Assembly (NCBI RefSeq): GCF_000379825.1
Contig: NZ_KB903835.1
Span: forward strand, 124,599-188,598
From: Longispora albida DSM 44784
GTDB lineage: Bacteria > Actinomycetota > Actinomycetes > Mycobacteriales > Micromonosporaceae
DNA length: 64,000 nt
Direction: 5' to 3'
Shown piece by piece: positions 34,150-42,600 of this stretch. The first letter of the stretch is position 1. The number at the start of each line of letters is the position of its first letter. The translations under genes were made by a program, and so were the position numbers. The notes under the pieces are model-generated. The model was not told the DNA's origin and did no database searches. It saw nothing but the letters and a program-made list of their open reading frames with translations.

Positions 34150-35099
34150 TGGGCGGCGTGCAGGACTTCGGCGATCCCGACGTCACGGCCGCGCCCGGCG
34201 CGTTCAGCGTCGCCGACCGCGAGCTGTGCAAGACGCGCCTGCTGAGCAAGAAGTGCTCCACCTGCATTTTCCGGCCCGGGAACTTGATGCTGCTCGACGA
34301 CGGCCGGCTCAAGAACCTCGTCGCCGAGGCCCTGGCCGACGAGAGCTACATCATTTGCCACGCCACGCTGCCCTACGGCGAGCACCCCGAGGTCAAGCCA
34401 GCGCTGTGCCGGGGCTTTTACGACCAGTACTCCACCAACAGCCTGCGGATCATGGGCCGCCTGTGGGGCTTCGTGGAAGTCGATCCGCCAGGCGGCCAGA
34501 GCCCGCCGGCTGGTGACCAGACGCCGGAGCGTCCGGCGGACCCTATGCCTCGTCCCCGCCGGGGTGATGCTGGCCGGCCGGTCATCCTGGTCGACGTGGA
34601 CGGGGTTCTGAACCCGGCGGTGCGGTCAGGCGCGCCGGGCATGGCTGAGGCTGGGTTCATCGAGCACACGCTGCGGCTGACCGGCCCGGACGGCACGACC
34701 CGCGAGGGCGGGGTGTGGATCAACCCGCTCCACGGGCAGTGGCTGTGCGAACTCGCCGGCACTGGTGCCGAGCTGGTGTGGGCCACGTCGTGGAACCACG
34801 CCGCCGCCGAGCACCTGGCCCCGCTGCTGGGCTTGCCCGACATGCCGGTCGTGGAGGTACCCGCCGACTGCGCGCCACGCTTCGGCTGGTCAGGCAAGAT
34901 CGGCCCGATTAGAGACCTGATCGGGGACCGGCCTGCGGCGTGGCTGGACGATTCCTACGGCGGCAGGGAGTTCGGCTGGGCCGCCGAACGCGACGGCACC
35001 ATCGCGCCGACCCTCCTGGTGCGCGTCGATCCACATCAGGGACTGACGAGGGCCGACATCGACACCGTGCACGACTGGCTCCGCCAGATCTCGTACTGA
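34146..35099 (+). CDS. Cys-cluster domain fused to a HAD-type hydrolase
   Basis: A 317-residue protein. Residues 25-110 hold a Cys-containing domain (Cys residues in CKTRLL, KKCSTCIFRPGN, ICHATLPYG, ALCRGFYDQY), which could bind a metal or cluster; a similar domain is known as a free-standing actinobacterial and phage protein. After a Pro-rich link, residues 143-317 are a HAD domain with VDVDGVLNP as the nucleophile motif, VWATSWNHAA as motif II and AAWLDDSYGG as the acidic motif, like the HAD domain of RNA-repair proteins. The fusion suggests a phosphatase acting on nucleic-acid ends, which is inference. A strong bidirectional terminator follows. Confidence 0.75.
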   Translation: MMGGVQDFGDPDVTAAPGAFSVADRELCKTRLLSKKCSTCIFRPGNLMLLDDGRLKNLVAEALADESYIICHATLPYGEHPEVKPALCRGFYDQYSTNSLRIMGRLWGFVEVDPPGGQSPPAGDQTPERPADPMPRPRRGDAGRPVILVDVDGVLNPAVRSGAPGMAEAGFIEHTLRLTGPDGTTREGGVWINPLHGQWLCELAGTGAELVWATSWNHAAAEHLAPLLGLPDMPVVEVPADCAPRFGWSGKIGPIRDLIGDRPAAWLDDSYGGREFGWAAERDGTIAPTLLVRVDPHQGLTRADIDTVHDWLRQISY

Positions 35100-35114
35100 C
35101 CACCAGAAGGCCCA

Positions 35115-35155
35115 CGAGAAAAAGAGCCCCGCAAAAAGCGGGGCTCTTTTTCTCG
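35115..35155. terminator. Bidirectional terminator at the strand switch
   Basis: An 18-bp perfect stem (35115-35132, 35138-35155) with an AAAAA loop and A/T-rich outer arms, so it works as a T-run terminator in both directions. It separates the + strand block from the minus-strand Tad operon. Confidence 0.9.
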
Positions 35156-35200
35156 TTCACGACCGATGTCGGCGGCCAGGCCGTGCAGGGCAGCCGGATG

Positions 35201-35626
35201 TCATCCACCGCCGCAGGTGGCGCTTCCGCCGCCACTGTGGACAGCGCATCCCGAAGGGCCGGATGGTGCCGCCGGGTCGTCGGCGCGTGTGGCCGACCAT
35301 CCGCACAACGCGATGCCGGCGCTGACGGCCAAGGCGAACGCGAAGGCGTAGGTCTGGCGCCGGGGCAGGCAGAACAAGCCGAGGACGAGGCCGGCGGCGG
35401 GCGCTCCGATACCCGTTACCCACGCGGCCGTGTACAACGCATGCGACGTAGCCCGGTGAGTGCCGGAGACAGAGGTGCCCAGCGATTCAAACAGCGAGTT
35501 GCCACTCACCCAGCCGTAGAACAGCAGCACGGGAGTCACGGCCCACGCCAGCCACAGCAGAGCGCTGACCGTATTCGCCACCCCGTCGGGGATGGTGCGT
35601 GATGGTTTCTCCTGGGCAGAGCTCAT
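35201..35626 (-). CDS. Small membrane protein at the end of the Tad operon
   Basis: A 141-residue protein with about three membrane segments (near residues 19-40, 64-86 and 92-110) and a Gly/Cys-containing tail. ATG 35626 overlaps the stop of the LysM-BTAD gene, so it is the last gene of the Tad operon. No family recognised; it may assist pilus or regulator assembly in the membrane. Confidence 0.7.
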   Translation of the reverse strand: MSSAQEKPSRTIPDGVANTVSALLWLAWAVTPVLLFYGWVSGNSLFESLGTSVSGTHRATSHALYTAAWVTGIGAPAAGLVLGLFCLPRRQTYAFAFALAVSAGIALCGWSATRADDPAAPSGPSGCAVHSGGGSATCGGG

Positions 35627-38529
35627 GGCGTCGCAGGCGTCCGGGACGCCAGGCCCGCCAGGAGCCGCTCGGCGAGTTTGAGGGTCTCCTCCTCCGGGTC
35701 GGCGTCGATGTCGGACAGGGCCGCGGTGACCGCACGGCGCAGCGCCCTCACGGCGTCCGCCTCGCCGAGGGCTGCCCGCTGGCGCATCGCGCGCCGGTAG
35801 GTGTCCTCGGCCGTCGGGTCCAGTGCGATCGCCGCGTCGAGCAGCCCGGCGGCCTCGGCCGGGCTGGTGGTGGCGAGCAGTTCGGCGAGGGCGATATGAG
35901 CGTCGAGGGCCTGGCGGGTGATCTTGGTGCGGTCGAGGTCGATCCAGTCGATGTCGAGCCCGTCGGCGAGGGGCCCGCCGTAGGCGGACAGCGCTTCGCG
36001 CAGCGCTTGCTCGCGGGCGGCGTCGTCTGCGGCCTTGGCGTAGGCGGCGAGTGCGTCGCGCATGTGGAGCAGGTCGATGTCGAGTTCGTCGCGGCGGAGC
36101 TGGTAGTGGTGGGCGGTGCGTTCCAGGTACATGCCGGGCCCGCAGAGCCGCCGCAGGTACGTGCGCAGGTTCGACGAGATCGTGTTGAGCCGGTGATGAG
36201 CGCTGGTGATCTTGGCATCGGGCAGCAGGTCCTCGATCAGGGTCTGCTTGCTGGCCCGGCCGTTGTTGGCGGCGAGGTAAATGAGGAGTTCCTTCGCCTT
36301 GGCGCGCAGGCTGTCGCCGTCGGGGACCGGGTCGATGCCGGGTGTGATGTCGAACCCGCCGAGTACCTGGACGCGGGCCGGCTGGCCGACGCGGGGCTCA
36401 CGGCGAACCTCGGCGGCAGGCTCGTGCTCGACCGGCGTCTCCGCCGTGTCGTCGTCTGCGGGTGCCTGCGGCACATCCAGGCCGGCCTTTTCCTCGTCGT
36501 GGCCCAGCTCGGCCGCCGGATCCGGCTCAGCCTCGGGGTGCTGCTGGGGCTGGCCGGTGGTCGCCTCGGCCAGCATCCGCAGCAGGTCGGCGGTCTCGGT
36601 CTCGTCGAGGACGGCCAGGCGGCCGAGGTCAGCCGGGTGCTTGCCGTCGGCGGGGAGGCCGTCGGGGCGGGTGGTGGTGCCGTCGTCGGCGACGGTGACG
36701 GTGTGCCCGGCCGGCCAGTCGCCGAGCAGGATGCCGTGCAGGTCGAGACGCCGGCCCTGGGTGAGCAGGGCCGCCAGGCGCGCGGCGGCGTGCGGGGCGC
36801 TGGCGTCGGCGATCAGCACGACCGGCGGCATCGGCTCCTCAACCGGGTCGGCCGCCCGGACGCCGGCGACGTCGTCGGCTTCGTGGTCATAGACCAGGCG
36901 GCTGCGGTGCAGGGCCGTGGTCTCCAGGATCTCCAGTGCCGTGTCGAGGTCGGAGGCCACCGTCAGCCGCGACGTGCCGGCGATGTCGACGGCGCTGGTA
37001 CCCAGCAATGTGGCCAGGGTCGTGGCCGGGATGACGACCCGGGAGTGGCGGTGCGGGTCAGCGACGTCGCCGTTGGCCAGCGTCGCCGCCAGCAGGCCGC
37101 GGGCGGCGGCGTGCGCGCCGGGCCCGGCCAGGCCCAGGCCGGCCGGAGACCACGCGGACGTCTGCTCGCTGTCCAGCGCCGGGGTGACCGGCCGCTCGAC
37201 AGCCACCTCGGCCATCGGCTGCGCCTCGCCGGCAGGGCGCTCGGTGTCGGCGGTCATGGTGCTGGTGGTGAGGGCGAGGGGTTTGGGTCCGGCGAGCATG
37301 GCGCGGCGGACCTGCCCGACGGTCTTGGGCAGCGGGCGCAGGTCCGGGTCAGTGTCGCGTGCCGTTGGGGTAGGCGGGAGCGGGGTGTAGCGGCGGCGCC
37401 GGTGCGCCCATACCGCCGCCGCAGCGGCCAGGACGGCGCCGGCCAGTCCCAGGTCCATCCACGAGCTGCCCGTCAGCGTCACGCCGGGCCTGCCGTCGTC
37501 CTGCTTGTGCTCGGCGCTGGCCGGTGACTCCGCATCGTGCGTGGCCGCAGCCGCAGGTGCCGCGGACGGGCTGGCCGAGGGAAGAGGAACGACTCCGTCC
37601 ACACCCTGTGGATAACCCGGCGTCACCGCCGGCGGAGTGACAACAGGCGGCGGGGCCGGAATGTCAGCGACCGGCGGAGGCGGCGTCTCGGCCTGCGGGG
37701 CCGGCGCGGGAGCTGGGGTTGCTGTGGATCCGGGGGCGACGGCGTCGGCGGGCAGGGTCAGGACCCAGCCGGCCTCGATGTGCTCGCCGCCGAGCATCCT
37801 CCCGGAGGCGTCGTAGCGGTCCTTGTTGAGTTCGTAGATCTCGCCGTAGCGGTGGCCGTCGCCGAGGCATTTCTCGGCGATGCCCCATAGGGTGTCGCCG
37901 GCCTGGACGGCGATGGTGTGCTGCTGGCCTGCGATGTCGACGGTCACGGTGCCCGCTGTCGCGGCTACCGCGAAGCGCGGCAGATCCGCCCTGACCGCCT
38001 GCTGCATCTGCGGGCCGGCCTCTTCGGCCTGCTCGACAGAGGTGCCGGGAAGCACGAACGACGCGGGCCCTGCGGCCTGGGCTTGCTCGGGTGCGGCGAC
38101 GACCGCGACGGCGGCTGCGGCCGGTGCGGGGGTGGTGGCGGCCATCGCCGCGGCTGGGGTGGCGAGGACGCCTGCGATGAGGGCTGCGGCCAGGCCGCGC
38201 ATCGGTGAGAACGAGGCGCGGGAGCGGGTGCGGCCGGACAGCAGCGCGATCGTCTCGACGAGCAGGCTGTAGCACCAGGCCGCCCACACCAGCCACAGGC
38301 AGATGACGGCCAGGCCGATGACGGTCTGGTCGGTGAACCCTGCGGTGAGCAGGTCCTGCCAGCCTGAGGCGGTGGCCGGCACGTCCGGCAGCGGGTTGCC
38401 GAAGAACGTGACGAGACCGGCGGGGACGCCGATGGTCATGCCGACAACGGCCGCGAACGCCGCGAGCCTCCGTAGCCCGGTGGCGACGGCGGCGAGCGGG
38501 CTGCGGCGGTAGGGGTCGCGGGCCATCAC
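35623..38529 (-). CDS. Membrane LysM-BTAD regulator of the Tad locus
   Basis: A 968-residue protein. Membrane segments lie near residues 20-43, 68-90 and 112-130, then a LysM domain (about 203-260, with VQAGDTLWGIAEK) for binding peptidoglycan. Another membrane helix (about 366-382) precedes a long charged region. The C-terminus (about 714-968) has a winged helix (RASKQTLIEDLLPDAK) and a BTAD helical domain like those of SARP regulators. Such proteins occur in actinobacterial Tad loci. The order suggests that a wall signal outside is passed to a transcription-type domain inside. GTG 38529 or ATG 38526 starts it; it overlaps the gene before. Confidence 0.85.
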   Translation of the reverse strand: MMARDPYRRSPLAAVATGLRRLAAFAAVVGMTIGVPAGLVTFFGNPLPDVPATASGWQDLLTAGFTDQTVIGLAVICLWLVWAAWCYSLLVETIALLSGRTRSRASFSPMRGLAAALIAGVLATPAAAMAATTPAPAAAAVAVVAAPEQAQAAGPASFVLPGTSVEQAEEAGPQMQQAVRADLPRFAVAATAGTVTVDIAGQQHTIAVQAGDTLWGIAEKCLGDGHRYGEIYELNKDRYDASGRMLGGEHIEAGWVLTLPADAVAPGSTATPAPAPAPQAETPPPPVADIPAPPPVVTPPAVTPGYPQGVDGVVPLPSASPSAAPAAAATHDAESPASAEHKQDDGRPGVTLTGSSWMDLGLAGAVLAAAAAVWAHRRRRYTPLPPTPTARDTDPDLRPLPKTVGQVRRAMLAGPKPLALTTSTMTADTERPAGEAQPMAEVAVERPVTPALDSEQTSAWSPAGLGLAGPGAHAAARGLLAATLANGDVADPHRHSRVVIPATTLATLLGTSAVDIAGTSRLTVASDLDTALEILETTALHRSRLVYDHEADDVAGVRAADPVEEPMPPVVLIADASAPHAAARLAALLTQGRRLDLHGILLGDWPAGHTVTVADDGTTTRPDGLPADGKHPADLGRLAVLDETETADLLRMLAEATTGQPQQHPEAEPDPAAELGHDEEKAGLDVPQAPADDDTAETPVEHEPAAEVRREPRVGQPARVQVLGGFDITPGIDPVPDGDSLRAKAKELLIYLAANNGRASKQTLIEDLLPDAKITSAHHRLNTISSNLRTYLRRLCGPGMYLERTAHHYQLRRDELDIDLLHMRDALAAYAKAADDAAREQALREALSAYGGPLADGLDIDWIDLDRTKITRQALDAHIALAELLATTSPAEAAGLLDAAIALDPTAEDTYRRAMRQRAALGEADAVRALRRAVTAALSDIDADPEEETLKLAERLLAGLASRTPATP

Positions 38530-39092
38530 GGGGTCCCTCCGGTGGTGGGGCTGGCCGACGCGGTCGAGGTGACCTGGATCGAGGATTTGCCGAACGCCGA
38601 CAGCATCGGTGTGCGCTGGGTGCTGGTCGCGGTGACCTGGACGGTCGCGCCGGTCACGGTGACGGTGCCGGTAGCGCCCGCCGAGGCGAGGTAGCGCCGG
38701 GCGGCTTGCTGCGCGGCGCCGGGGTTGAGCAGCAGGGTGCCGTGGGAGCGGTAGGCGGCAAGGTCGATCTGCTGGGCTCCGGCGCGGGCGGCCTCGGCGG
38801 CCACGTCGTAGCCGCGGGCCCGGGCGGCGAAAACGTTGCCGCCGCCGATGAGGACCGCGACCATCAGCACCACGATCATGCCGATGTAGGCCATCGTCAC
38901 GCTCACCGCGCCTGTGTCGGAACTCCCCGGTGCCGCAGGGCGCAGCAGCCGAGCGGCCCCGTCGAGGTGCGGGCGCTCGGTGTTCGGTGGCTGGGGCATG
39001 GATCCGTCCTCCGGTACGGGATCAGCGCCGGGCAGGACGCCGTTGCTGGCGCGGCCGGCGTTGAGCCGGCCGGAGAACCCGAGCCTGCTCAT
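38526..39092 (-). CDS. TadE/TadG-like pilus protein
   Basis: A 188-residue protein starting at ATG 39092, which overlaps the previous stop. A pilin-like start (TGAVSVTMAYIGMIVVLMVAV) gives one membrane segment near residues 58-82, preceded by a Pro-rich leader and followed by an exported domain. Unlike the TadE proteins here it has Thr where they have Glu after the cleavage-like Gly. It is probably a minor pilin-like or pilus-assembly protein. The stop overlaps the start of the LysM-BTAD gene. Confidence 0.72.
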   Translation of the reverse strand: MSRLGFSGRLNAGRASNGVLPGADPVPEDGSMPQPPNTERPHLDGAARLLRPAAPGSSDTGAVSVTMAYIGMIVVLMVAVLIGGGNVFAARARGYDVAAEAARAGAQQIDLAAYRSHGTLLLNPGAAQQAARRYLASAGATGTVTVTGATVQVTATSTQRTPMLSAFGKSSIQVTSTASASPTTGGTP

Positions 39093-39562
39093 CGCGGCCA
39101 CGAGCTGTTCAGGACGTGCACGGCGCCGACGGCGGCCATGCCGAGCACGCACAGCACGACGGTCACCCCGACCCCGGCCAGCCACCGGTGGGCGATCGTG
39201 CTGCGTCGTTCGGAGCGGGCTTTCCACAGTCCGCTGCGGCGGCGCCGCTCGGCGCTGTCGACCTCACGTAGCCACGGCTCTTCGACGGCGGGTTTCCGGG
39301 CCCGTTTCCGTGCGCGCACGCGGCGGCGGGCCTTGGTGACCTGGTCGTCTTCCCAGCGCTGGCGGTCGGTGCGGGCGTGTGCCCACTGGTCGGCGCACAG
39401 TGCCTCGGCCAGTTCCATGACCGGCCACAGCTGCGGGTCGAGAAGGTCGAGCGCGCACAGCGAGGACGGGTCGGCACTGGGGCGGGGGGTGGAGCCGTGG
39501 CTGCAGATGACCGGCGGCTCGGCCGGGGTGAAGCGCGCCCAGTTGGCTGCGAGGGTGTTCAT
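39089..39562 (-). CDS. Tad-locus protein with one C-terminal membrane helix
   Basis: A 157-residue protein, basic and Arg-rich in the middle (RRRVRARKRARKP), with a membrane helix near residues 128-150 (AGVGVTVVLCVLGMAAVGAV). It is therefore tail-anchored with most of its mass inside the cell. ATG 39562 overlaps the stop of the TadE-like gene. No family recognised. Confidence 0.68.
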   Translation of the reverse strand: MNTLAANWARFTPAEPPVICSHGSTPRPSADPSSLCALDLLDPQLWPVMELAEALCADQWAHARTDRQRWEDDQVTKARRRVRARKRARKPAVEEPWLREVDSAERRRRSGLWKARSERRSTIAHRWLAGVGVTVVLCVLGMAAVGAVHVLNSSWPR

Positions 39563-39984
39563 CGGTCCTCCCTGTGGCCGAGGGCGACGCCGCGGTAGAC
39601 GTCGAGCGGGCTGGTGGCAGAGGCGGTGATGTCGAGGCTGCCGCCGAGGCCGACGCCGGTGAGGCCCCGGGTGGAGACGGTGCAGGTGACGGTGACGGCG
39701 ACCTGCCCGCCGCGCTGGAAGGACCCGGTGTTCACGGCGGCGGTCACGCGGGCGCAGCGGGAGTCGAGGTTGGCGTGCGCGGAGGCGATCGCCGCGGCCT
39801 GCGCGCCGGCGGGGCTGCGCTGCAGGGACGCGGCGCGGGCGGCGGAGCCGGCGGCGGAGCTGACGGCGATCTGGCCCCGGGAGTAGTTGAAGCCGCCGAT
39901 CAGCAGGAACAGCATCAGCACGACCATCGGCACGGCGATGGCCATCTCCACCGACACTCCGCCCCGGTCCTCGCGGCGGTTCAT
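39559..39984 (-). CDS. TadE-like pseudopilin, copy 2
   Basis: A 141-residue protein with RGGVSVEMAIAVPMVVLMLF at its start: Gly followed by a hydrophobic helix with Glu at +5, as in TadE pseudopilins processed by a prepilin peptidase. The rest is an exported domain with two Cys. ATG 39984 overlaps the previous stop. Confidence 0.82.
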   Translation of the reverse strand: MNRREDRGGVSVEMAIAVPMVVLMLFLLIGGFNYSRGQIAVSSAAGSAARAASLQRSPAGAQAAAIASAHANLDSRCARVTAAVNTGSFQRGGQVAVTVTCTVSTRGLTGVGLGGSLDITASATSPLDVYRGVALGHREDR

Positions 39985-40370
39985 GGCACGAACCTTTCGG
40001 TCGGGACCACGACGGTCACGTCGATCGGCAGCGGGATGCCCTTGGCGGTGCCGTGGATGACGACGGTGGTCTCCACAGCTCCGCGGGTGACGGTGACCTG
40101 CGGGTCGCGGACGGCTGTGCCGCCGAGCTGGGCGAGGAGTTCGCGGGCCTGGTGCTGGCCGGCGGCGGGGTTGCCGCCGACGACGCGGGTGGTCTGGGCG
40201 GCGCGGTCGGCGGCCGACTGGGTCGCCAGGTAGCCGATGCCCCACAGCACGCCCTGGGTGAGCGCGGACAAGATGATCACGATCATGGGTACGGCGATCG
40301 CGAACTCCACGCTGGCTGCTCCCCGATCGTCACGGCGATCGGGGAGTCGGGGCTTGAGGCTGCGGGGCAT
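39981..40370 (-). CDS. TadE-like pseudopilin, copy 1
   Basis: A 129-residue protein with RGAASVEFAIAVPMIVIILS, the typical TadE Gly-x-x-x-Val-Glu start and single hydrophobic helix, then an exported domain. It would be cleaved by the prepilin peptidase encoded at 47588 and join the base or tip of the pilus. It lies between the pilin-like gene and the second TadE. Confidence 0.85.
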   Translation of the reverse strand: MPRSLKPRLPDRRDDRGAASVEFAIAVPMIVIILSALTQGVLWGIGYLATQSAADRAAQTTRVVGGNPAAGQHQARELLAQLGGTAVRDPQVTVTRGAVETTVVIHGTAKGIPLPIDVTVVVPTERFVP

Positions 40371-40386
40371 CGGCTCGGTGTGCTTT

Positions 40387-40599
40387 CTACTTGCCGTCGC
40401 CGAAGAACCACTTCTCGGTCAGGTCCTTGATGCCGAGCTTGTAGGCGCCGAACAGCAGGAGCGCGATGGCGGCGGCGGCGCCGATGCCGATGGCGACCTG
40501 GATCGACTCCGCGCCCTGGTCGTCGGTGTCGCGCAGGGTGGCCCAGCGGTCGGCGGCGTCGGCGGCCAGGGTCAGCCGCGCGTGCACGTTGTGGATCAT
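40387..40599 (-). CDS. Small Flp-pilin-like protein
   Basis: A 70-residue protein with one hydrophobic helix (QGAESIQVAIGIGAAAAIAL) and a short charged end. It is the right size and place for the Flp major pilin, and a strong ribosome binding site (GAAGGAGA) precedes ATG 40599. The usual Flp Glu-Tyr pair is absent; Glu at +2 and Gln at +5 occur instead, so assignment as the pilin is likely but not certain. Confidence 0.65.
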   Translation of the reverse strand: MIHNVHARLTLAADAADRWATLRDTDDQGAESIQVAIGIGAAAAIALLLFGAYKLGIKDLTEKWFFGDGK

Positions 40600-40657
40600 G
40601 GATTGTCTCCTTCAGGGGTGTGATCACTTGCGGGGTGGGCGGCTGCCCAGTCGGGTT

Positions 40658-40867
40658 CTAACCGAAGGGGTCGAACCCGAGAACTACGTAGCCGAGCGCG
40701 TACGCCAGGCCGGTGACGACGCCGAGGACGCCGCACAGCAGCATCAGGCGCTCGGTGCTGGCGAAGGGGATCAGCAGCCAGTCGTGCCATCGCGGCTCGT
40801 CGCGGGCGGCGGGCATGCCGTGTCGGCTGGTGGTGGTCAGGTCGGTCATCGCTTCGCTCCGGTTCAC
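40658..40867 (-). CDS. Small membrane protein after TadC
   Basis: A 69-residue protein with one hydrophobic segment near residues 42-62 (LMLLCGVLGVVTGLAYALGY). GTG 40867, six bases after TadC, or ATG 40849 could start it. It may be a second small pilin-like protein or an accessory membrane protein. Confidence 0.6.
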   Translation of the reverse strand: MNRSEAMTDLTTTSRHGMPAARDEPRWHDWLLIPFASTERLMLLCGVLGVVTGLAYALGYVVLGFDPFG

Positions 40868-40873
40868 GGGGTC

Positions 40874-41737
40874 TCAGGGCTGCATTCCGGCGATGCCGGG
40901 GTAGATCAGGAACAGCAGGAACACCGAAGTCAGGAGCATGAGCGGGATCGACATGCGGGTCGAGGCCGACTCCGCCCGGGCCTCCAATTCGGCGGCGAGG
41001 CGTTCGGACAGGGCATGGCCGCGCTGGGTGAGGGCGGCGCGGATACGGGTGCCCTCGCCGGAGGCGAGCTGCAGCGTGGAGGCGAGCTGCTCCAGCTGCA
41101 CCACGCCGGTCTCACGCCCGAGATCGCCGAGAGCCTGGTGCAGCGGTGTCCGGGTCGCCCGGGCCGCGGCCAGGGCGTTGCGGAGCCTGCGGGCCGCCCA
41201 GCCGGAGGAGATGCGGGTGGAGTCCATCAGCGCCTGCTCGACACCGGCGCCCGCGGCCAGGGCCGGGGGGACGACGTCCAGGAGCGCGGCGAGGGTGTGG
41301 CGCATCAGCAGCCGGCGTTCCTCGGCCTTCTCCTTCAGCGACGACTCGGTGATCCACACCGCGACGGCCGCCAGGAGCACGCCGAGCCAGATCGGCACCG
41401 TGAAGCTGATGCCGGCGCCCATCAGGTTCATGATCGCGACGGTCGCGGCGGGAGCCAGCAACGCCATGAACGCAACCGACGCGAGGCTGCCCAGGTACTC
41501 GATCGGGTCGCGCTCGCAGATCGCCAGGTCCGTCATGGTCTGCTTACGGGGCAGCCCGAAGCGCGTCAGCGGCGCTGCGAGGCTTTCCTCCAGGCGGCGC
41601 TTGCGGCTGGCGGGCGGGGCCGGGGCGCGGTAGATCGCGGCGATCGCGGTCAGCAGCGGCGGGCGGGCCGGCCACAGCCCATAGGCGATCAGCAGCGCGC
41701 CGAGCCCGAAGCCGAGCCCCAGCAGAAGGATGCTCAT
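40874..41737 (-). CDS. tadC: TadC-like inner-membrane platform protein
   Basis: A 287-residue type II secretion F-type protein. Membrane segments lie at the N-terminus (residues 3-22), near 86-105 and 112-128, and at the C-terminus (268-283). The conserved F-domain core (AAGAGVEQALMDSTRISSG, LASGEGTRIRAALTQRG) lies between. With TadB it forms the platform on which TadA works. ATG 41737 overlaps the TadB stop. Confidence 0.85.
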   Translation of the reverse strand: MSILLLGLGFGLGALLIAYGLWPARPPLLTAIAAIYRAPAPPASRKRRLEESLAAPLTRFGLPRKQTMTDLAICERDPIEYLGSLASVAFMALLAPAATVAIMNLMGAGISFTVPIWLGVLLAAVAVWITESSLKEKAEERRLLMRHTLAALLDVVPPALAAGAGVEQALMDSTRISSGWAARRLRNALAAARATRTPLHQALGDLGRETGVVQLEQLASTLQLASGEGTRIRAALTQRGHALSERLAAELEARAESASTRMSIPLMLLTSVFLLFLIYPGIAGMQP

Positions 41738-42600
41738 CCGACAGTCACCTCCGGTTCGGGGGTGAGGATGCGCGGCAGGTCAGTGACCTGGCCGGCCTTG
41801 ACCATCCACATCAGGCAGCCGCCGAAGCAGGCGCCCACCACAGCGAGGACGAACTGGCCGAGGACGGTGCCGTAGGGGCTGAGGAAGTCGCCGACGAAGA
41901 TCGACATCAGCAGGACGGTGCCGAGCACCACGGCGATGACGATCCGGGTCGACGTCTGGGTGGAGGCGCGTTTGGTCGCGATGCGCAGCCGGGCGGACAC
42001 CTGGTCGCGGGCGGCCTGCCCGACGCCTTCCAGTCCTGCGGCGATGTCGCGGGCCTGATGCTGGGCCGCCTGCAGCAACACGTTGCAGACCAGGTCGGCG
42101 GTCGGGTCGGCGAGGTCAGCGGCGAAGCCGCGCAGGGCCTCGGGAAGGCGGACGCCGGTGCGGATCGCGAAAGCCAGCCGGTCCAGCTCGAGGCGGATCT
42201 CCGGCGGGCCGATCAGCGCGGTCGTGAGGATCGCCTGCTCAATGCCCGCGCCGGCCCGCAGCGTGCCGGTTAGGTCTTCTGACCACGAGGCGATCGCCTC
42301 CATCCGGGCCATCCGCGTCTTGCCGGCCCGGTCCGGGCCGAGGACCCGCGGCAGCGTCCACGCGCCGACACCGGCGAGGAGAGCTGCGACCGGCCAGCCG
42401 GTAGCGACGCCGACTAGCACCGCGACCGCGCCGGTGACGCTGAGCCGGACCACCGGCAGCGGGCCGCGCGCCCGCAGACGCTCCGCCAGCCCCGGGCCGC
42501 GTTCGGCGGGGGCGGCGGGGCGGCGCAGGCCGGAGACGACCAGCAGGACACCTGCGGCGACGCCGATGCCGAGGATCGCTGCGAGGGGGCCCATGGTCAC
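41734..42600 (-). CDS. tadB: TadB-like inner-membrane platform protein
   Basis: A type II secretion F-type protein of about 287 residues with membrane helices near residues 3-20, 55-85 and two at the C-terminus (230-275). The F-domain core (TLRAGAGIEQAILTTA, ARDQVSARLRIATKRAST) is typical of TadB. GTG 42600 overlaps the TadA stop; ATG 42594 is an alternative. A longer frame upstream is a shadow of TadA. Confidence 0.85.
   Translation of the reverse strand: MTMGPLAAILGIGVAAGVLLVVSGLRRPAAPAERGPGLAERLRARGPLPVVRLSVTGAVAVLVGVATGWPVAALLAGVGAWTLPRVLGPDRAGKTRMARMEAIASWSEDLTGTLRAGAGIEQAILTTALIGPPEIRLELDRLAFAIRTGVRLPEALRGFAADLADPTADLVCNVLLQAAQHQARDIAAGLEGVGQAARDQVSARLRIATKRASTQTSTRIVIAVVLGTVLLMSIFVGDFLSPYGTVLGQFVLAVVGACFGGCLMWMVKAGQVTDLPRILTPEPEVTVG

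Noticed and set aside
35599-37527. Long + strand frame of 642 codons opposite the LysM-BTAD gene
   Set aside because: It is an antisense shadow typical of high GC: Gly/Arg/Val-rich with no domain, while the minus strand shows clear LysM and BTAD parts.
37607-37615. DnaA box TGTGGATAA
   Set aside because: It is single and lies inside the LysM-BTAD coding sequence, so chance is the simplest reading.
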